Source of the DNA: Sodaliphilus pleomorphus
GTDB taxonomy: Bacteria; Bacteroidota; Bacteroidia; Bacteroidales; Muribaculaceae
Assembly (NCBI RefSeq): GCF_009676955.1
Contig: NZ_CP045696.1
Location: forward strand, 868,001 to 932,000
Length of the DNA: 64,000 bases
Direction: 5' to 3'
The notes beneath the pieces are model-generated. The model did not search any database, had not been told where the DNA came from, and worked only from the letters and a program-made list of their open reading frames with translations. Made by a program: the position numbers and the translations under genes. Positions 1-9,516 of this stretch are shown here, piece after piece. How positions within the stretch are numbered: the first letter of the stretch is position 1; each line of letters starts with the position of its first letter.

Positions 1-1131
1 AAGCCCGCAGTGAAAAAGGTGGACGAGGAAGTGGCCGACATGCAGCGCTATGCCGACAGCCACGGTGGCAACTTCAAGATTGCCGCCTACGACTATTACT
101 ACTATGCCGAGAAGGTGAAGAAAGAGAAATTCAACTTCAGCGAGGACCAGGTGCGCCCCTACTTTGTGCTCGACAGCGTGGTGAAAAACGGCATCTTCTA
201 TGTCGCCAAGAAGCTCTACGGCCTCAACTTCAAGGTTATGCCCAAGGCGCCGAAGTACAACCCCGAGGTGACCGTGTATGACGTGACCGACAACAACGGC
301 AAGCACGTGGCCGTGTTCATGACCGACTATTTCCCGCGTGCCACCAAGGCACAAGGCGCATGGATGAGCGAGCTCAACGCAGCCTACGACTTCGGCGGCA
401 AGAGCGAACGCCCCATCATCTACAACGTGGCCAGCCTCACGCCTCCCACCAAAGACGCCCCCTCGCTGCTCACGCTCGACGAGGTAGAAACCGTGTTCCA
501 CGAGTTTGGCCATGCCCTCAACGGCATGCTCACCCGCGCCCCCTACAAGGGACTTGAAGGCACCAACATCGACCGCGACATGGTGGAGCAGCCCTCGCAG
601 ATGAACGAGAACTTCGCGCTCGTGCCCGAGGTGCTCAAGAACTATGCCAAGAATTACAAGACCGGCGAGGTGATACCGCAAAATCTCGTCGACAAGATCA
701 TCGAGACCAGCAAGTTCAACCAGGGCTTCATGACCACCGAGCTGGTGGGCGCCGCCCTGCTCGACATCGAGTGGCACAAGCTCGACTTTGCCAAGGATAT
801 CGACGTCAAGGCTTTTGAAAACTGGGTGTCGCGTCGCCTGGGCAAGCCCGAGGTGGTGGAATACCGCTATCGCAGCCCCTACTTCAAGCACATCTTCGAC
901 AACGACCAGTACAGCTGCGGCTACTACACCTACCTGTGGAGCGAGGTGCTTGCAGCCGACGCTTGGAACCGCTTTGAGACCGAGGGCCCGCTCAACCCAG
1001 CCGTTGCGGCCGACTACATGCACTACATCCTGGAGCCAGGCGACACCGACGATGCCATGACGCTCTACAAGAAGTTCAGCGGCCACGAGCCCAACGCCGA
1101 CGCCCTGCTGCGCGCCCGCGGCCTCAAGTGA
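1..1131 (+). CDS. dcp: M3 family zinc metallopeptidase, 3' part (Dcp-like)
   Basis: C-terminal 376 residues of a peptidase whose start lies before the window; the frame is open from base 1. The zinc motif HEFGH is encoded at 499-513, and the downstream helix with MNENFALVPE supplies the third ligand, as in family M3. The end of the protein (GHEPNADALLRARGL) resembles the end of peptidyl-dipeptidase Dcp, an enzyme that removes dipeptides from peptide C-termini. Complete family members are about 680-700 residues, so roughly 300 are missing here. No conclusion on export is possible without the N-terminus. Family assignment is firm; the choice of Dcp over oligopeptidase A rests on the C-terminal resemblance only. 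Confidence 0.9.
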   Translation, partial: KPAVKKVDEEVADMQRYADSHGGNFKIAAYDYYYYAEKVKKEKFNFSEDQVRPYFVLDSVVKNGIFYVAKKLYGLNFKVMPKAPKYNPEVTVYDVTDNNGKHVAVFMTDYFPRATKAQGAWMSELNAAYDFGGKSERPIIYNVASLTPPTKDAPSLLTLDEVETVFHEFGHALNGMLTRAPYKGLEGTNIDRDMVEQPSQMNENFALVPEVLKNYAKNYKTGEVIPQNLVDKIIETSKFNQGFMTTELVGAALLDIEWHKLDFAKDIDVKAFENWVSRRLGKPEVVEYRYRSPYFKHIFDNDQYSCGYYTYLWSEVLAADAWNRFETEGPLNPAVAADYMHYILEPGDTDDAMTLYKKFSGHEPNADALLRARGLK

Positions 1132-1179
1132 GCACCGCACAGAGTGCCCCCCCTGCCGCATGACGACTCTCGCACCCAC

Positions 1180-1228
1180 AAGGTGCTGCAATAGGCAATT
1201 CACGTTGCACATTGCAGCACCTTTTCTT
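1180..1228 (+). terminator. intrinsic terminator after the M3 peptidase
   Basis: A 13-base arm AAGGTGCTGCAAT (1180-1192) is repeated inverted at 1211-1223 and runs into CTTTTCTT. It separates the peptidase from the transporter downstream. Confidence 0.8.
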
Positions 1229-1278
1229 GATTGCATGAGCCCGGGAGCCCTGCCCCTGCAGGGCACGGCAGCGCCGAT

Positions 1279-1309
1279 ATTGCCATGTGCGGTAATTTTT
1301 GTACCTTTG
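1279..1309 (+). promoter_or_regulatory. Bacteroidota-type promoter of the YidE-like transporter
   Basis: ATTG (1279-1282), 19 bases, TACCTTTG (1302-1309), matching the -33/-7 pattern TTTG / TAnnTTTG. The start codon lies 45 bases beyond the -7 box. Confidence 0.7.
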
Positions 1310-1354
1310 CACAAATAAATAGCGCAATCAGTCACAATCAACACACTCATCTTT

Positions 1355-3037
1355 ATGGATTGGATAATCGAACTCATAACGGGCAACAGCGTGGCACACG
1401 CCATCTTTATCTACTCCTTTGTCATCGCCATAGGCATGGCACTGGGCAAGATAAAAATCTTCGGCATCTCGCTGGGTTCAATCTTCGTACTCTTTGTGGG
1501 TCTTGCGGTGGGCCACTTCGGCGCCGTGATCGACCCCAACATCCTCAAGTTTATACAAGAATTCGGACTCATTCTGTTTATCTTCTCGATAGGATTGCAA
1601 GTGGGCCCTTCGTTTTTCTCGTCGTTCAAGGAAGGCGGCCTGCTGCTCAATGGCTTGGCACTGGCCATCATAGGGCTCAACATCGTTGTAGCCCTGGCCA
1701 TATACTACTGCACCGGCGACGTGAAGCCCAACGAGATCGTGGGCATACTCTCGGGTAGTGTGACCAACACGCCCGGGCTGGGTGCTGCCCAGCAGTCGCT
1801 CATCGAGACCCTGGGTGGCGAGGCCGCCCGCCCGCTCAACGAGTCGATGTCGATGGGCTATGCCGCCGCCTACCCGCTGGGCGTGGTGGGCATCATCCTG
1901 TCGATGATACTGGTGAAAGTGATTTTCAAGGTCAACGTCGAGAGCGACTCCAAGGCGGTAGAGGAAGACAGGGAGCAAAGCCTGCTCAAGCCCCACGTGG
2001 TCACCTACGAGGTGACCAACCGTCTCATCTACGACTGCACCGTCGAACGCATGCACGGCATCATCGACCGCAACTTTGTGATATCGCGCATCAAGAAGCA
2101 CGCTACCGGCGAGGTAATCGTGCCCAAGGCCGACACCAAAATCGAAGACCACGACCTGCTGCGCATCGTGATAAGCGTGCAAGACGAGGAAGTGTTTGAC
2201 GCCGTGATAGGACACAAGGTGGAAATGGACTGGAAGATGGAGCAGACGCCCGTGGTGTCGCGCCGCATCGTGGTGACCAACAACGCCTACAGCGGCAAGA
2301 AAATAGGTCAGCTGCGTCTGCCCAAGGGCTACGGGCTGAACGCCACCCGCGTGAACCGCGCCGGCGTGGAGCTGCTGGCCAGCGCCAACCTGAGCCTGCA
2401 AGTGGGCGACCGCATCACGGTGGTGGGCCAGCTCGACGACATCAACCGCCTGGCCTCCAACCTGGGCAACTCGGTGAAGCGCCTCAACCAGCCCAACATG
2501 TTCATGATGTTTATAGGCATCTTTGTGGGTATCCTCATCGGCTCGATACCCATCGCCATACCGGGCATGACGGTGCCCATGAAGCTCGGCCTGGCCGGCG
2601 GCCCTCTGATTGCGGCTATATGCCTGGGCCGCTGGGGCTACAAGATAAAGATTGTGACCTACACCTCGTCGAGCGCCAACCTCATGCTGCGCGAGCTGGG
2701 CATGTGTCTCTTCCTGGCCAGTGTGGGCCTTGCCGCCGGCGGCAAGTTTGGCGTCACCGTGTTCACCGCCACAGGAGCGCGCTGGGTGCTGTATGGCTTC
2801 ATCATCACCTTCATCCCGCTCATGATAGTGGCCTCGCTGGCACGCGGCAAGTTTAAGATGAACTATGGCACACTCATGGGCCTGATATCGGGCTCCACCA
2901 CCGACCCGCCAGCCCTGGCCTATGCCAACAAGACCTTCAACAACGACGCGCCAGCCGTGGCCTACTCCACCGTGTACCCGCTCACGATGTTTATGCGCGT
3001 GATCACGGCGCAAATTCTCATCCTGGTACTGGCTTGA
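1355..3037 (+). CDS. YidE/YbjL/AspT-family putative transporter with two TrkA-C domains
   Basis: 560-residue inner-membrane protein. Residues about 1-195 and 385-560 are two hydrophobic halves related to each other (the AspT/YidE/YbjL duplication; the second half carries GLISGSTTDPPALAYAN and the first GSVTNTPGLGAAQQSL). Between them lie two RCK C-terminal (TrkA-C) domains at about 205-290 and 295-375, which usually bind a regulatory ligand. Length and order are those of the full family. Characterised relatives exchange aspartate and alanine or export succinate; the substrate here cannot be read from sequence. It has its own promoter and terminator, so it is probably monocistronic. Confidence 0.88.
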   Translation: MDWIIELITGNSVAHAIFIYSFVIAIGMALGKIKIFGISLGSIFVLFVGLAVGHFGAVIDPNILKFIQEFGLILFIFSIGLQVGPSFFSSFKEGGLLLNGLALAIIGLNIVVALAIYYCTGDVKPNEIVGILSGSVTNTPGLGAAQQSLIETLGGEAARPLNESMSMGYAAAYPLGVVGIILSMILVKVIFKVNVESDSKAVEEDREQSLLKPHVVTYEVTNRLIYDCTVERMHGIIDRNFVISRIKKHATGEVIVPKADTKIEDHDLLRIVISVQDEEVFDAVIGHKVEMDWKMEQTPVVSRRIVVTNNAYSGKKIGQLRLPKGYGLNATRVNRAGVELLASANLSLQVGDRITVVGQLDDINRLASNLGNSVKRLNQPNMFMMFIGIFVGILIGSIPIAIPGMTVPMKLGLAGGPLIAAICLGRWGYKIKIVTYTSSSANLMLRELGMCLFLASVGLAAGGKFGVTVFTATGARWVLYGFIITFIPLMIVASLARGKFKMNYGTLMGLISGSTTDPPALAYANKTFNNDAPAVAYSTVYPLTMFMRVITAQILILVLA

Positions 3038-3075
3038 GCGCGGCTACCGCGAGGTAGCACGACAACTGCAATCGA

Positions 3076-3114
3076 GAGGAAGCCCACGTGTGTGAGCTTC
3101 CTCCCTTTTTTTTT
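3076..3114 (+). terminator. intrinsic terminator of the transporter gene
   Basis: GAGGAAGC (3076-3083) pairs with GCTTCCTC (3096-3103), followed by a nine-T run (3106-3114) that touches the stop codon of the convergent M64 peptidase gene. Confidence 0.85.
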
Positions 3115-4417
3115 ACTGCCCGTCGGCCTCAGGGGCGGTGTAGAAGTCGATGACACGCTCTATGGCCTTGCGGCACACGGGGCAAAAGTAGGGAACGGCA
3201 TTGGAGCGCATGCGGCAGTCGGGATAGGCGCGATACACGCCCTTGAGGCTGTAGCCGGCGCCCTCGTAGAGGCCGGGACGGTCGAGCCGTGCCGAGTCGA
3301 CCGGCGTGGGCACGGGAGTGTGGCTGGCGACGAGCTGCTCCCACTTGCCCTTGAAATGCGCCAGCGTGGTGATGTTGGGCTCCCAAGGCTCCACGTCGCG
3401 GGGATAGGTAGAATCCTCCTCGCCGGCATAGGCATACTCGTCGGCCAGGCCGGCAAAACTGTGGCCAAACTCGTGGACAATGACCTGGGCAAAAGCCTTG
3501 TGGTGGGTCGACGACAGGTCGTAGCTGTTGAGGATGCCACCGCCGCCATACTTGCTGCTGTTGACCAGCACAATGATGTGCTCATAGGGAATGCCCGCGA
3601 GCACGTCGTGCAAGCGATTGAGTGCCAGGGTGGTGAGATAGCGGTCGCTGTAGAAGGTGTCGAAGTGCGACTGGAGCAGCGTGTTGCGCCACACGCCATT
3701 GCCAGGCTCGCTGGTGCCGCTCTGGGCCGACGGGGCTGTGACAGCCACGATGCTGAACTTGTTGCGGTTGCTCTTGAAAGGCTCGTGGGCAAACAGGGCC
3801 TCGTTGGCCTTGTCGACGTCGGCAAGGAAGGTGGCCATCTCGGCCTGGGTGTAGCCCTCGGCCACATAGGCGATGTGAATGCAGCGCAACGAGTCGGCAG
3901 CACGCTGCACGACCACATGAGGCGCAGTGCCTGCTGCATCGGTGTTGCGCGTGAGAATGTCGCTGGGCACTACCTGGTGGGTGAGCGAGGCAGCGACGCG
4001 GTGGCGGCTGTCGCGCAGGTCGACGGTGATATCGACCGTGTCGACGGGCATGGGCACGAGAAACACGTTTTCAAACGCACGGCTGGCGACCTGTGCCTCG
4101 GGGCTGGTGAGCCACTCCTGAAACAGGGTGGAGAATGAGTTGCGGTATATCACTTCGCCAGTGCGGTGCAGGCGCATGGTGAGCTGGCCGTTGCCCTCAA
4201 CCGGCACCTGCGCCAGCCTGTGGCGCTTGCCCCACCAGTGGGCACTCTTGCAGTAGTTGCTCACGGCAATGTGCTGGCAGGCGGCATTGCCCGAGAAGAT
4301 GTAGTTGAGGCGCAGCGTGGTATCGCTGAAGTGGGTGTCGAAGTCGATGTGCCGCGCCTGTGCGGGCACGCCCAGGCACAGGAGCATTGCAGCGGTGATG
4401 ATGAATTGGAGCTTCAT
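3113..4417 (-). CDS. secreted M64 family zinc peptidase (IgA-peptidase-like)
   Basis: About 434 residues. The start at 4417 is chosen because the next residues form a clean signal peptide (MKLQFIITAAMLLCLGVPAQA); an upstream in-frame codon at 4456 would bury it. The N-terminal half matches the M64 N-terminal domain, and the catalytic domain has HEFGH at about residues 315-319 followed by SFAGLADEY, the diagnostic M64 zinc signature. A cysteine pair near the C-terminus (YFCPVCRKAIERV) resembles a small metal or disulfide knuckle. The founding member cleaves IgA, but most Bacteroidales homologues have unknown targets, so the substrate is not inferred. Exported to periplasm or cell surface. Confidence 0.88.
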   Translation of the reverse strand: MKLQFIITAAMLLCLGVPAQARHIDFDTHFSDTTLRLNYIFSGNAACQHIAVSNYCKSAHWWGKRHRLAQVPVEGNGQLTMRLHRTGEVIYRNSFSTLFQEWLTSPEAQVASRAFENVFLVPMPVDTVDITVDLRDSRHRVAASLTHQVVPSDILTRNTDAAGTAPHVVVQRAADSLRCIHIAYVAEGYTQAEMATFLADVDKANEALFAHEPFKSNRNKFSIVAVTAPSAQSGTSEPGNGVWRNTLLQSHFDTFYSDRYLTTLALNRLHDVLAGIPYEHIIVLVNSSKYGGGGILNSYDLSSTHHKAFAQVIVHEFGHSFAGLADEYAYAGEEDSTYPRDVEPWEPNITTLAHFKGKWEQLVASHTPVPTPVDSARLDRPGLYEGAGYSLKGVYRAYPDCRMRSNAVPYFCPVCRKAIERVIDFYTAPEADGQ

Positions 4418-4563
4418 GAGTGAAATAATAATGGGTATTGTAGCGGCGTGGAGCAAAACCGCGCCACTGCAAACTTACAACATTTAGGCGTCCTCGACAA
4501 GAGCCCCGACGCCGCGAGGTGGCCAAAATATTGCCCGATAGCAGGAACAAAACAAGATAAATA

Positions 4564-4595
4564 ATTGTGGCTGTGAAAAATAATTCATATCTTTG
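4564..4595 (+). promoter_or_regulatory. promoter of pnp
   Basis: ATTG (4564-4567), 20 bases, TATCTTTG (4588-4595). The pnp start codon follows 30 bases after the -7 box. Confidence 0.7.
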
Positions 4596-4625
4596 TCCGA
4601 TTTTTACTAGTATAATAAAAAAAAT

Positions 4626-6902
4626 ATGTTAACACCTACAAAGAAAACCATCGCCCTGGCTGACGGTCGCGAGATCAGCATTGAAACAGGGAGACTTGCC
4701 AAGCAAGCCGATGGAGCTGTTGAACTGCGCTTTGGCAACACCATGTTGCTGGCTACAGTGTGTTCGGCCAAAGAGGCCGAGGAGGGGGCCGACTTCATGC
4801 CCCTGCAAGTTGAATACAAAGAGAAATACTCGTCGGTGGGCCGTTATCCCGGCGGTTTCACCAAGCGTGAAGGCCGCCCGAGCGACAACGAGATACTCAC
4901 CGCCCGCCTGGTCGACCGCGTGCTGCGCCCGCTGTTCCCGTCCAACTATCATGCCAACACGATAGTGAACGTGATCCTGTTTTCGAGCGACGGCGTAGAC
5001 CAGCCCGATGCCTTTGCCGGCCTGGCTGCCAGTGCAGCCATCGCCGTGAGCGACGTCCCCTTTGAGGAGCCCATTGCCGAGGTGCGTGTGGCACGCATCA
5101 ACGGCGAATTCGTCATCGATCCTACATTTGAACAGGCCAAAGACGCTGACATAGAACTGATGGTAGGTGCTACATACGACAATATTATGATGGTCGAAGG
5201 TGAGATGGACGAATGCTCAGAAGATGAGCTCATCGCTGCCCTCAAGGCTGCCCACGAGGCAATCAAGCCCCTGTGCCTGATGCAGAAGGAGCTGGCCCAG
5301 GAGCTGGGCGTGGTGAAGCGTGAGTACTGCCACGAGACCGACGACGAGGAGATACACGAGCGCATGCGCAAGGAAATTTACCCCAAGTGCTATGCCGTGG
5401 CCAAGGCCGGCAACGCCGACAAGCAATGGCGCAACGACAGCTTCCAGAAGGCCTTTGACGACTTCATGGAGACCATCCCCGAGGAGGAGCGCGAGGAGAA
5501 GACCCCGATGATCACCCGCTACTTCAACGAGATACAGCGCGACGCCGTGCGCCGCTGCATCCTCGACGAGGGCATACGCATGGACGGCCGCCGTCTCGAC
5601 GAGATAAGGCCCATCACGTGCATCCCCGACTACCTGCCCGGCCCACACGGATCGGCCTTGTTCCAGCGTGGCGAGACCCAGGCTCTGGCAACCGTGACCC
5701 TGGGCACCAAGCTCGACGAGAAGCTCGTCGACGACGCCCTGGTGCGCTACGACGAGCGCTTCTTGCTGCACTACAACTTCCCAGGCTTTGCCACTGGCGA
5801 GGCCAAGGCAGCCCGCGGCATCAGCCGCCGCGAGATAGGGCACGGCAACCTGGCACGCCGCGCCCTGAAGCGCATGCTCCCGGCCGACCTGCCCTACACG
5901 GTGCGTGTGGTGAGCGATATTCTGGAATCGAACGGCTCGTCGTCGATGGCTACTGTGTGTGCCGGCTGCATGGCACTGCTCGATGCCGGCGTGAAGCTGA
6001 AGAAGCCGGTGGCCGGCGTGGCCATGGGCCTGATAAGCGACGAGGGCAACGTGAAGCACGCCATCTTGAGCGACATCCTGGGCGATGAAGACCACCTGGG
6101 CGACATGGACTTCAAGGTGACTGGCACCGTCGACGGCATCACTGCCACACAGATGGACATCAAGTGCGACGGTCTGCCCTACGAGATTCTTGAGAAGGCT
6201 CTGCAGCAAGCCAAGGAGGGCCGCCTGCACATCCTCAAGCTCATCAACGAGGCCATACCCGAGCCGCGTGCCGACTACAAGCCTCATGTGCCGCGCATCG
6301 TGCACATGACCGTCGACAAGGACTTCATAGGCGCCATCATAGGCAAGGGCGGCGAGGTGATACAAGGCATCCAGGAGGATACGGGTGCCATCGTGACCAT
6401 CGACGAGATCGACGGCAAGGGAGAAATCGACATCAGCGCCCCCGACAAGGACAAGATCGATGCTGCCGTAGAGCGCATCAAGGCCATCATCGCTGTGCCT
6501 GAGATCGACAAGGTGTATGAGGGCCCGGTGAAGAGCATCCTCGAGTTTGGCGCATTTGTCGAGTTCATGCCTGGCCGCGACGGCCTGCTGCACATCAGCG
6601 AGATAAGCTGGGACCGCCTCGAGGACATGGAAGCCAGCGGCCTGCACGAGGGCGACATCGTGAAGGTGAAGCTCATCGAGATCGACAAGAAGACGGGCAA
6701 GTACCGCCTGAGCATGCGCGCCCTGCAAGACAAGCCCGAGGGCTGGACCGAGCGCAGGGGCGGCGAACGCCGCGGCGGTCCTCGCCACGACGGCGAGCGC
6801 CGTGGTGAGGGTCGTGGCCCACGCCGCAGCGAGGGCCGTGGTCCGCGTCGCGAGAGCCGCGGTCCACGCCGTGAGCCTCGCCAGCAAGACGAGCAGCAGT
6901 AA
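4626..6902 (+). CDS. pnp: polyribonucleotide nucleotidyltransferase (PNPase) with Arg/Gly-rich tail
   Basis: 758-residue 3'-to-5' phosphorolytic exoribonuclease. Two RNase PH domains (about 12-145 and 330-470) flank an all-alpha linker. A KH domain follows near 555-620 ([15 protein letters not shown]) and then an S1 domain near 628-700 ([24 protein letters not shown]). After S1 comes an unusual tail of about 50 residues made almost only of R, G, E and P in RGG/GPRR-like units, with about 17 arginines. Such a tail may add RNA binding or self-association; that is inference. The gene is convergent with an RNase E/G gene, so two RNA-decay enzymes meet here. Confidence 0.97.
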   Translation: MLTPTKKTIALADGREISIETGRLAKQADGAVELRFGNTMLLATVCSAKEAEEGADFMPLQVEYKEKYSSVGRYPGGFTKREGRPSDNEILTARLVDRVLRPLFPSNYHANTIVNVILFSSDGVDQPDAFAGLAASAAIAVSDVPFEEPIAEVRVARINGEFVIDPTFEQAKDADIELMVGATYDNIMMVEGEMDECSEDELIAALKAAHEAIKPLCLMQKELAQELGVVKREYCHETDDEEIHERMRKEIYPKCYAVAKAGNADKQWRNDSFQKAFDDFMETIPEEEREEKTPMITRYFNEIQRDAVRRCILDEGIRMDGRRLDEIRPITCIPDYLPGPHGSALFQRGETQALATVTLGTKLDEKLVDDALVRYDERFLLHYNFPGFATGEAKAARGISRREIGHGNLARRALKRMLPADLPYTVRVVSDILESNGSSSMATVCAGCMALLDAGVKLKKPVAGVAMGLISDEGNVKHAILSDILGDEDHLGDMDFKVTGTVDGITATQMDIKCDGLPYEILEKALQQAKEGRLHILKLINEAIPEPRADYKPHVPRIVHMTVDKDFIGAIIGKGGEVIQGIQEDTGAIVTIDEIDGKGEIDISAPDKDKIDAAVERIKAIIAVPEIDKVYEGPVKSILEFGAFVEFMPGRDGLLHISEISWDRLEDMEASGLHEGDIVKVKLIEIDKKTGKYRLSMRALQDKPEGWTERRGGERRGGPRHDGERRGEGRGPRRSEGRGPRRESRGPRREPRQQDEQQ

Positions 6903-6970
6903 CACCCCCACGACGACTACCCCATGCCTCATGCACCCCCATAAAGGGACGGGAGGCGTCGATACCACAT

Positions 6971-7009
6971 CGCCAGAGCCTGCAATAGTGCAGACCCTGG
7001 CGATTTTTT
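6971..7009 (+). terminator. intrinsic terminator after pnp
   Basis: CGCCAG (6971-6976) pairs with CTGGCG (6997-7002), with an inner CTGCA/TGCAG stem, then a six-T run. Confidence 0.82.
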
Positions 7010-7063
7010 ACATGGGCAGGCGCCACACATGGGGCAGCACGGCACGGCCGCCATGTAGCACGC

Positions 7064-7127
7064 AAAAAGTCCCGCAGCCAGGAGGCGGCGATGTTGCGCC
7101 TGGGCTGCGGGACTCGTGCTTTTTTTC
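7064..7127. terminator. bidirectional terminator between convergent pnp and RNase E/G genes
   Basis: AGTCCCGCAGCC (7068-7079) pairs with GGCTGCGGGACT (7103-7114). A T-run follows on the plus strand (7120-7126), and an A-run precedes on the left (7064-7068), giving Ts when read from the minus strand. It can stop transcription from both sides. Confidence 0.85.
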
Positions 7128-7223
7128 TTTTTGTTTCAACTGCCGCTCAGCCTCGATGATGATGAGTATAGGCCTGCCGCCACAATGATGTGTGTGTGCG
7201 GGCTGGGCACAGGGCTGGGCGCC

Positions 7224-8852
7224 TCAGTTGTCTAAATTGCGCTGGTTCTTGGAGCGGCGTTCCTTCTTGCTCTGCGAACTGCTTGTGTCTTTCTCTTCTT
7301 TAAGGTCGATTTCGTTGTGGTTCTTGTCGAGCACCTTGTATTGCAGGTAGGCCAGCGACTGGTCGGGCAGGATTTTGAACTTGCGTCCAAACTCACGGCG
7401 CCACTTGAAGTACTCGCTGATGATACCCTTCTTGAGATAGGCCTCGACAAAGGGGTGGACATACATTGTGAATCGATCGACATGCAGGTCGTTGACCAAA
7501 TAGGAAATTTTGTCTTTGAGCATGTCGGTAAACAACAGCGAAGGCTGGATCTCGCCCTTACCTCCACACGAAGGGCAGGTCTCGGCAGTGACGATGTCAA
7601 GGGCCGGTCGCACGCGTTGCCGCGTGATTTGCATGAGCCCGAACTTGCTCAGGGGCAAGATATTGTGCCGGGCACGGTCCTTCTGCATCACTTCTCGCAT
7701 GTGGTCGTAGAGGGCCTGGCGGTGTTCGGCCTTGGCCATGTCGATAAAGTCGATGACGATGATGCCGCCCATGTCGCGCAGGCGCAGCTGGCGGGCGATC
7801 TCGTCGGCAGCGAGCAGGTTCACATCGAGCGCATTGCTCTCCTGGTCGCTCGAAGCCCTCGAGCGGTTGCCCGAGTTGACATCGATCACATGCAGTGCTT
7901 CGGTTGTCTCAATAATAATGTATGCGCCCGACTTGAAAGATACCGTTTTGCCAAACGACGACTTGATTTGCCTGGTGACATTAAACTTGTCGAAGATAGG
8001 CGTCTCGTCGGTGTAAATCTTCACGATATCGGCACGGTCGGGGGCGATTAGGCTCACATAGTGGTGAATTTGGTCGAAGATCTCGGCGTTGTTCACGTGG
8101 ATGCTTTCGAAGTCGGGGCTGAAGATGTCGCGTATCAAGCTCACGGCCCGGCTCTCCTCCTCGTAGACGAGTTCGGGGGCCTCGGCATGTTGAATCTTGG
8201 CAACAGCGTCGTCCCAGCTTTTCACCAGCACCTTCATCTCGGCATTGAGTTCGGCTGCGCGCTTGTTTTCGGCCGACGTGCGGATGATGACGCCGAAGTG
8301 GGCGGGCTTGATGCTCTCCACGAGGCGACGCAGGCGCATTTTCTCGGCCGAGTCTTTGATCTTTTGCGACACCGAAATCTTGTCGTTGAACGGAATCAGG
8401 ACCATGAAGCGTCCTGTGAAGGTGATTTCGGTAGTCAACCGGGGTCCCTTGGTCGAGATGGGCTCTTTGGCAACTTGCACAATGAGCTCCTGCCCTTGTG
8501 TGAGCACGTCGGAGACCGAGCCGTGCTTGTTGATGTCGGGCTTGAATTTCACCTTCGACAGGCTCGGGGGCTTTTTCCCGGGGTTTTGGCGCACCGTCTT
8601 GATGTAGTCGCTGTAGGTGCTGAACTGTGATCCTAAATCAAGGTAATGAAGAAACGCGTCTTTGCTGTAGCCCACATTCACAAATGCGGCATTCAAGCCA
8701 GGCATGAGTTTCTTCACCTTGGCAAAGTAGAGGTTGCCGACGGCATAGGAGGCATCTCGCGACTCCTTCTGCAGCGATACCAGCCGTCCGTCTTCGAGCA
8801 GGGCGGTCGATATGTCGGCGGGTTGTACGTCAACTACAAGTTCACTTTTCAT
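7224..8852 (-). CDS. rng: ribonuclease E/G family endoribonuclease
   Basis: 542 residues, the short RNase G-like form without the long RNase E scaffold. It opens with an S1-like RNA-binding region (YFAKVKKLMPGLNAAFVNVGY). The catalytic Mg-binding aspartates sit in HVIDVNSGNR (about residue 320) and GGIIVIDFIDM (about 360), and the zinc-link motif CPSCGGKGE at about 424 holds the dimer. It processes rRNA ends and starts mRNA decay. The C-terminus is a short Lys/Arg/Ser-rich stretch. A strong hairpin with a T-run lies just upstream in the leader. Confidence 0.94.
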   Translation of the reverse strand: MKSELVVDVQPADISTALLEDGRLVSLQKESRDASYAVGNLYFAKVKKLMPGLNAAFVNVGYSKDAFLHYLDLGSQFSTYSDYIKTVRQNPGKKPPSLSKVKFKPDINKHGSVSDVLTQGQELIVQVAKEPISTKGPRLTTEITFTGRFMVLIPFNDKISVSQKIKDSAEKMRLRRLVESIKPAHFGVIIRTSAENKRAAELNAEMKVLVKSWDDAVAKIQHAEAPELVYEEESRAVSLIRDIFSPDFESIHVNNAEIFDQIHHYVSLIAPDRADIVKIYTDETPIFDKFNVTRQIKSSFGKTVSFKSGAYIIIETTEALHVIDVNSGNRSRASSDQESNALDVNLLAADEIARQLRLRDMGGIIVIDFIDMAKAEHRQALYDHMREVMQKDRARHNILPLSKFGLMQITRQRVRPALDIVTAETCPSCGGKGEIQPSLLFTDMLKDKISYLVNDLHVDRFTMYVHPFVEAYLKKGIISEYFKWRREFGRKFKILPDQSLAYLQYKVLDKNHNEIDLKEEKDTSSSQSKKERRSKNQRNLDN

Positions 8853-8913
8853 TGTGAGGAAGTAGATTTAGCCACACACGCGGCACCCACACGAGCAACG
8901 TGTGCCTGCTGTT

Positions 8914-8984
8914 AAAAAAAACACCGAGAACAAACTCTCGCGCAGCGCTCGTAACCGAGACCAGGGCATGAAGAGATTGTTCTC
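8914..8984 (-). terminator. hairpin with T-run between COX24-domain gene and the RNase E/G gene
   Basis: Read on the minus strand, GAGAACAA (8984-8977) pairs with TTGTTCTC (8933-8926); the loop contains further short complementary pieces, and eight Ts follow (8921-8914). It lies 60-130 bases before the RNase E/G start codon. It may simply end the upstream transcript, or it may be a structured 5' leader that attenuates the nuclease gene. Confidence 0.6.
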
Positions 8985-9014
8985 AGTATTGTGTGTGTGA
9001 CTCACCCAGAAAGA

Positions 9015-9107
9015 TTATTTCTTAGATTTGTGTCTATTCTTTCTAAGTCTTTTCTTGCGCTTGTGCGTAGCCATCTTGTGGCCTTTTCTTTTCTTTCCGC
9101 TTGGCAT
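9015..9107 (-). CDS. 30-residue AURKAIP1/COX24-domain basic protein
   Basis: A very short ORF, 31 codons with stop: MPSGKKRKGHKMATHKRKKR then LRKNRHKSKK. More than half of the residues are Lys, Arg or His, and MATHKRKKRLRKNRHK is the COX24/AURKAIP1 signature. Proteins of this family are tiny ribosome-associated components: in mitochondria the homologue is mS38, and a similar small basic protein sits on actinobacterial 30S subunits. A role on the ribosome is therefore likely but inferred. It lies between the HU gene and the RNase E/G gene, all on the minus strand. Confidence 0.85.
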   Translation of the reverse strand: MPSGKKRKGHKMATHKRKKRLRKNRHKSKK

Positions 9108-9243
9108 ATTATTACTTAGTTTAAAATTAAATGATTAAAAAATTGTATTATATATATTATTATTGTCTCAACTGTTGTGTCGACAAGGCATCGCCTCGCC
9201 CCACCACGAGGGTGCTGGCAAGAGCCGCGTGCTGTGTATTGTA

Positions 9244-9516
9244 TTATTTCACCTGCTCCATGAACACCTTAGCTGGCTTGAAAGCCGGAATCTTGTGCTC
9301 TGGAATGATGATGGTGGTGTTCTTGGAGATGTTGCGTGCAGTCTTCTGCGAACGGGTCTTCACGATGAAGCTGCCGAAACCACGCAAGTACACGTTTTCA
9401 CCGCTTGCCAAAGAGTCCTTCACAGTTTCCATGAATTTCTCCAGTGTTTCGAGTACCGAAGCCTTGTCAATACCTGTAGATTTTGAGATTTCGCTTACGA
9501 TGTCTGCCTTAGTCAT
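9244..9516 (-). CDS. HU-family DNA-binding protein
   Basis: 90 residues from the ATG at 9516, the usual HU size; a longer reading to 9582 would add 22 residues without homology. Signature features: MTKADIVSEISKSTGIDK at the N-terminus, the arm region with VYLRGFGSFIVKTRSQKTARN, and the proline-tipped IIIPEHKIPAFKPAKVF at the end. It is a nucleoid protein that bends DNA as a dimer. Its neighbour downstream is the COX24-domain gene, about 135 bases on. Confidence 0.95.
   Translation of the reverse strand: MTKADIVSEISKSTGIDKASVLETLEKFMETVKDSLASGENVYLRGFGSFIVKTRSQKTARNISKNTTIIIPEHKIPAFKPAKVFMEQVK

Noticed and set aside
1478..3013. 511-codon minus-strand open frame opposite the YidE-like transporter
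   Set aside because: Shadow of the plus-strand gene; His-rich composition and no start context.
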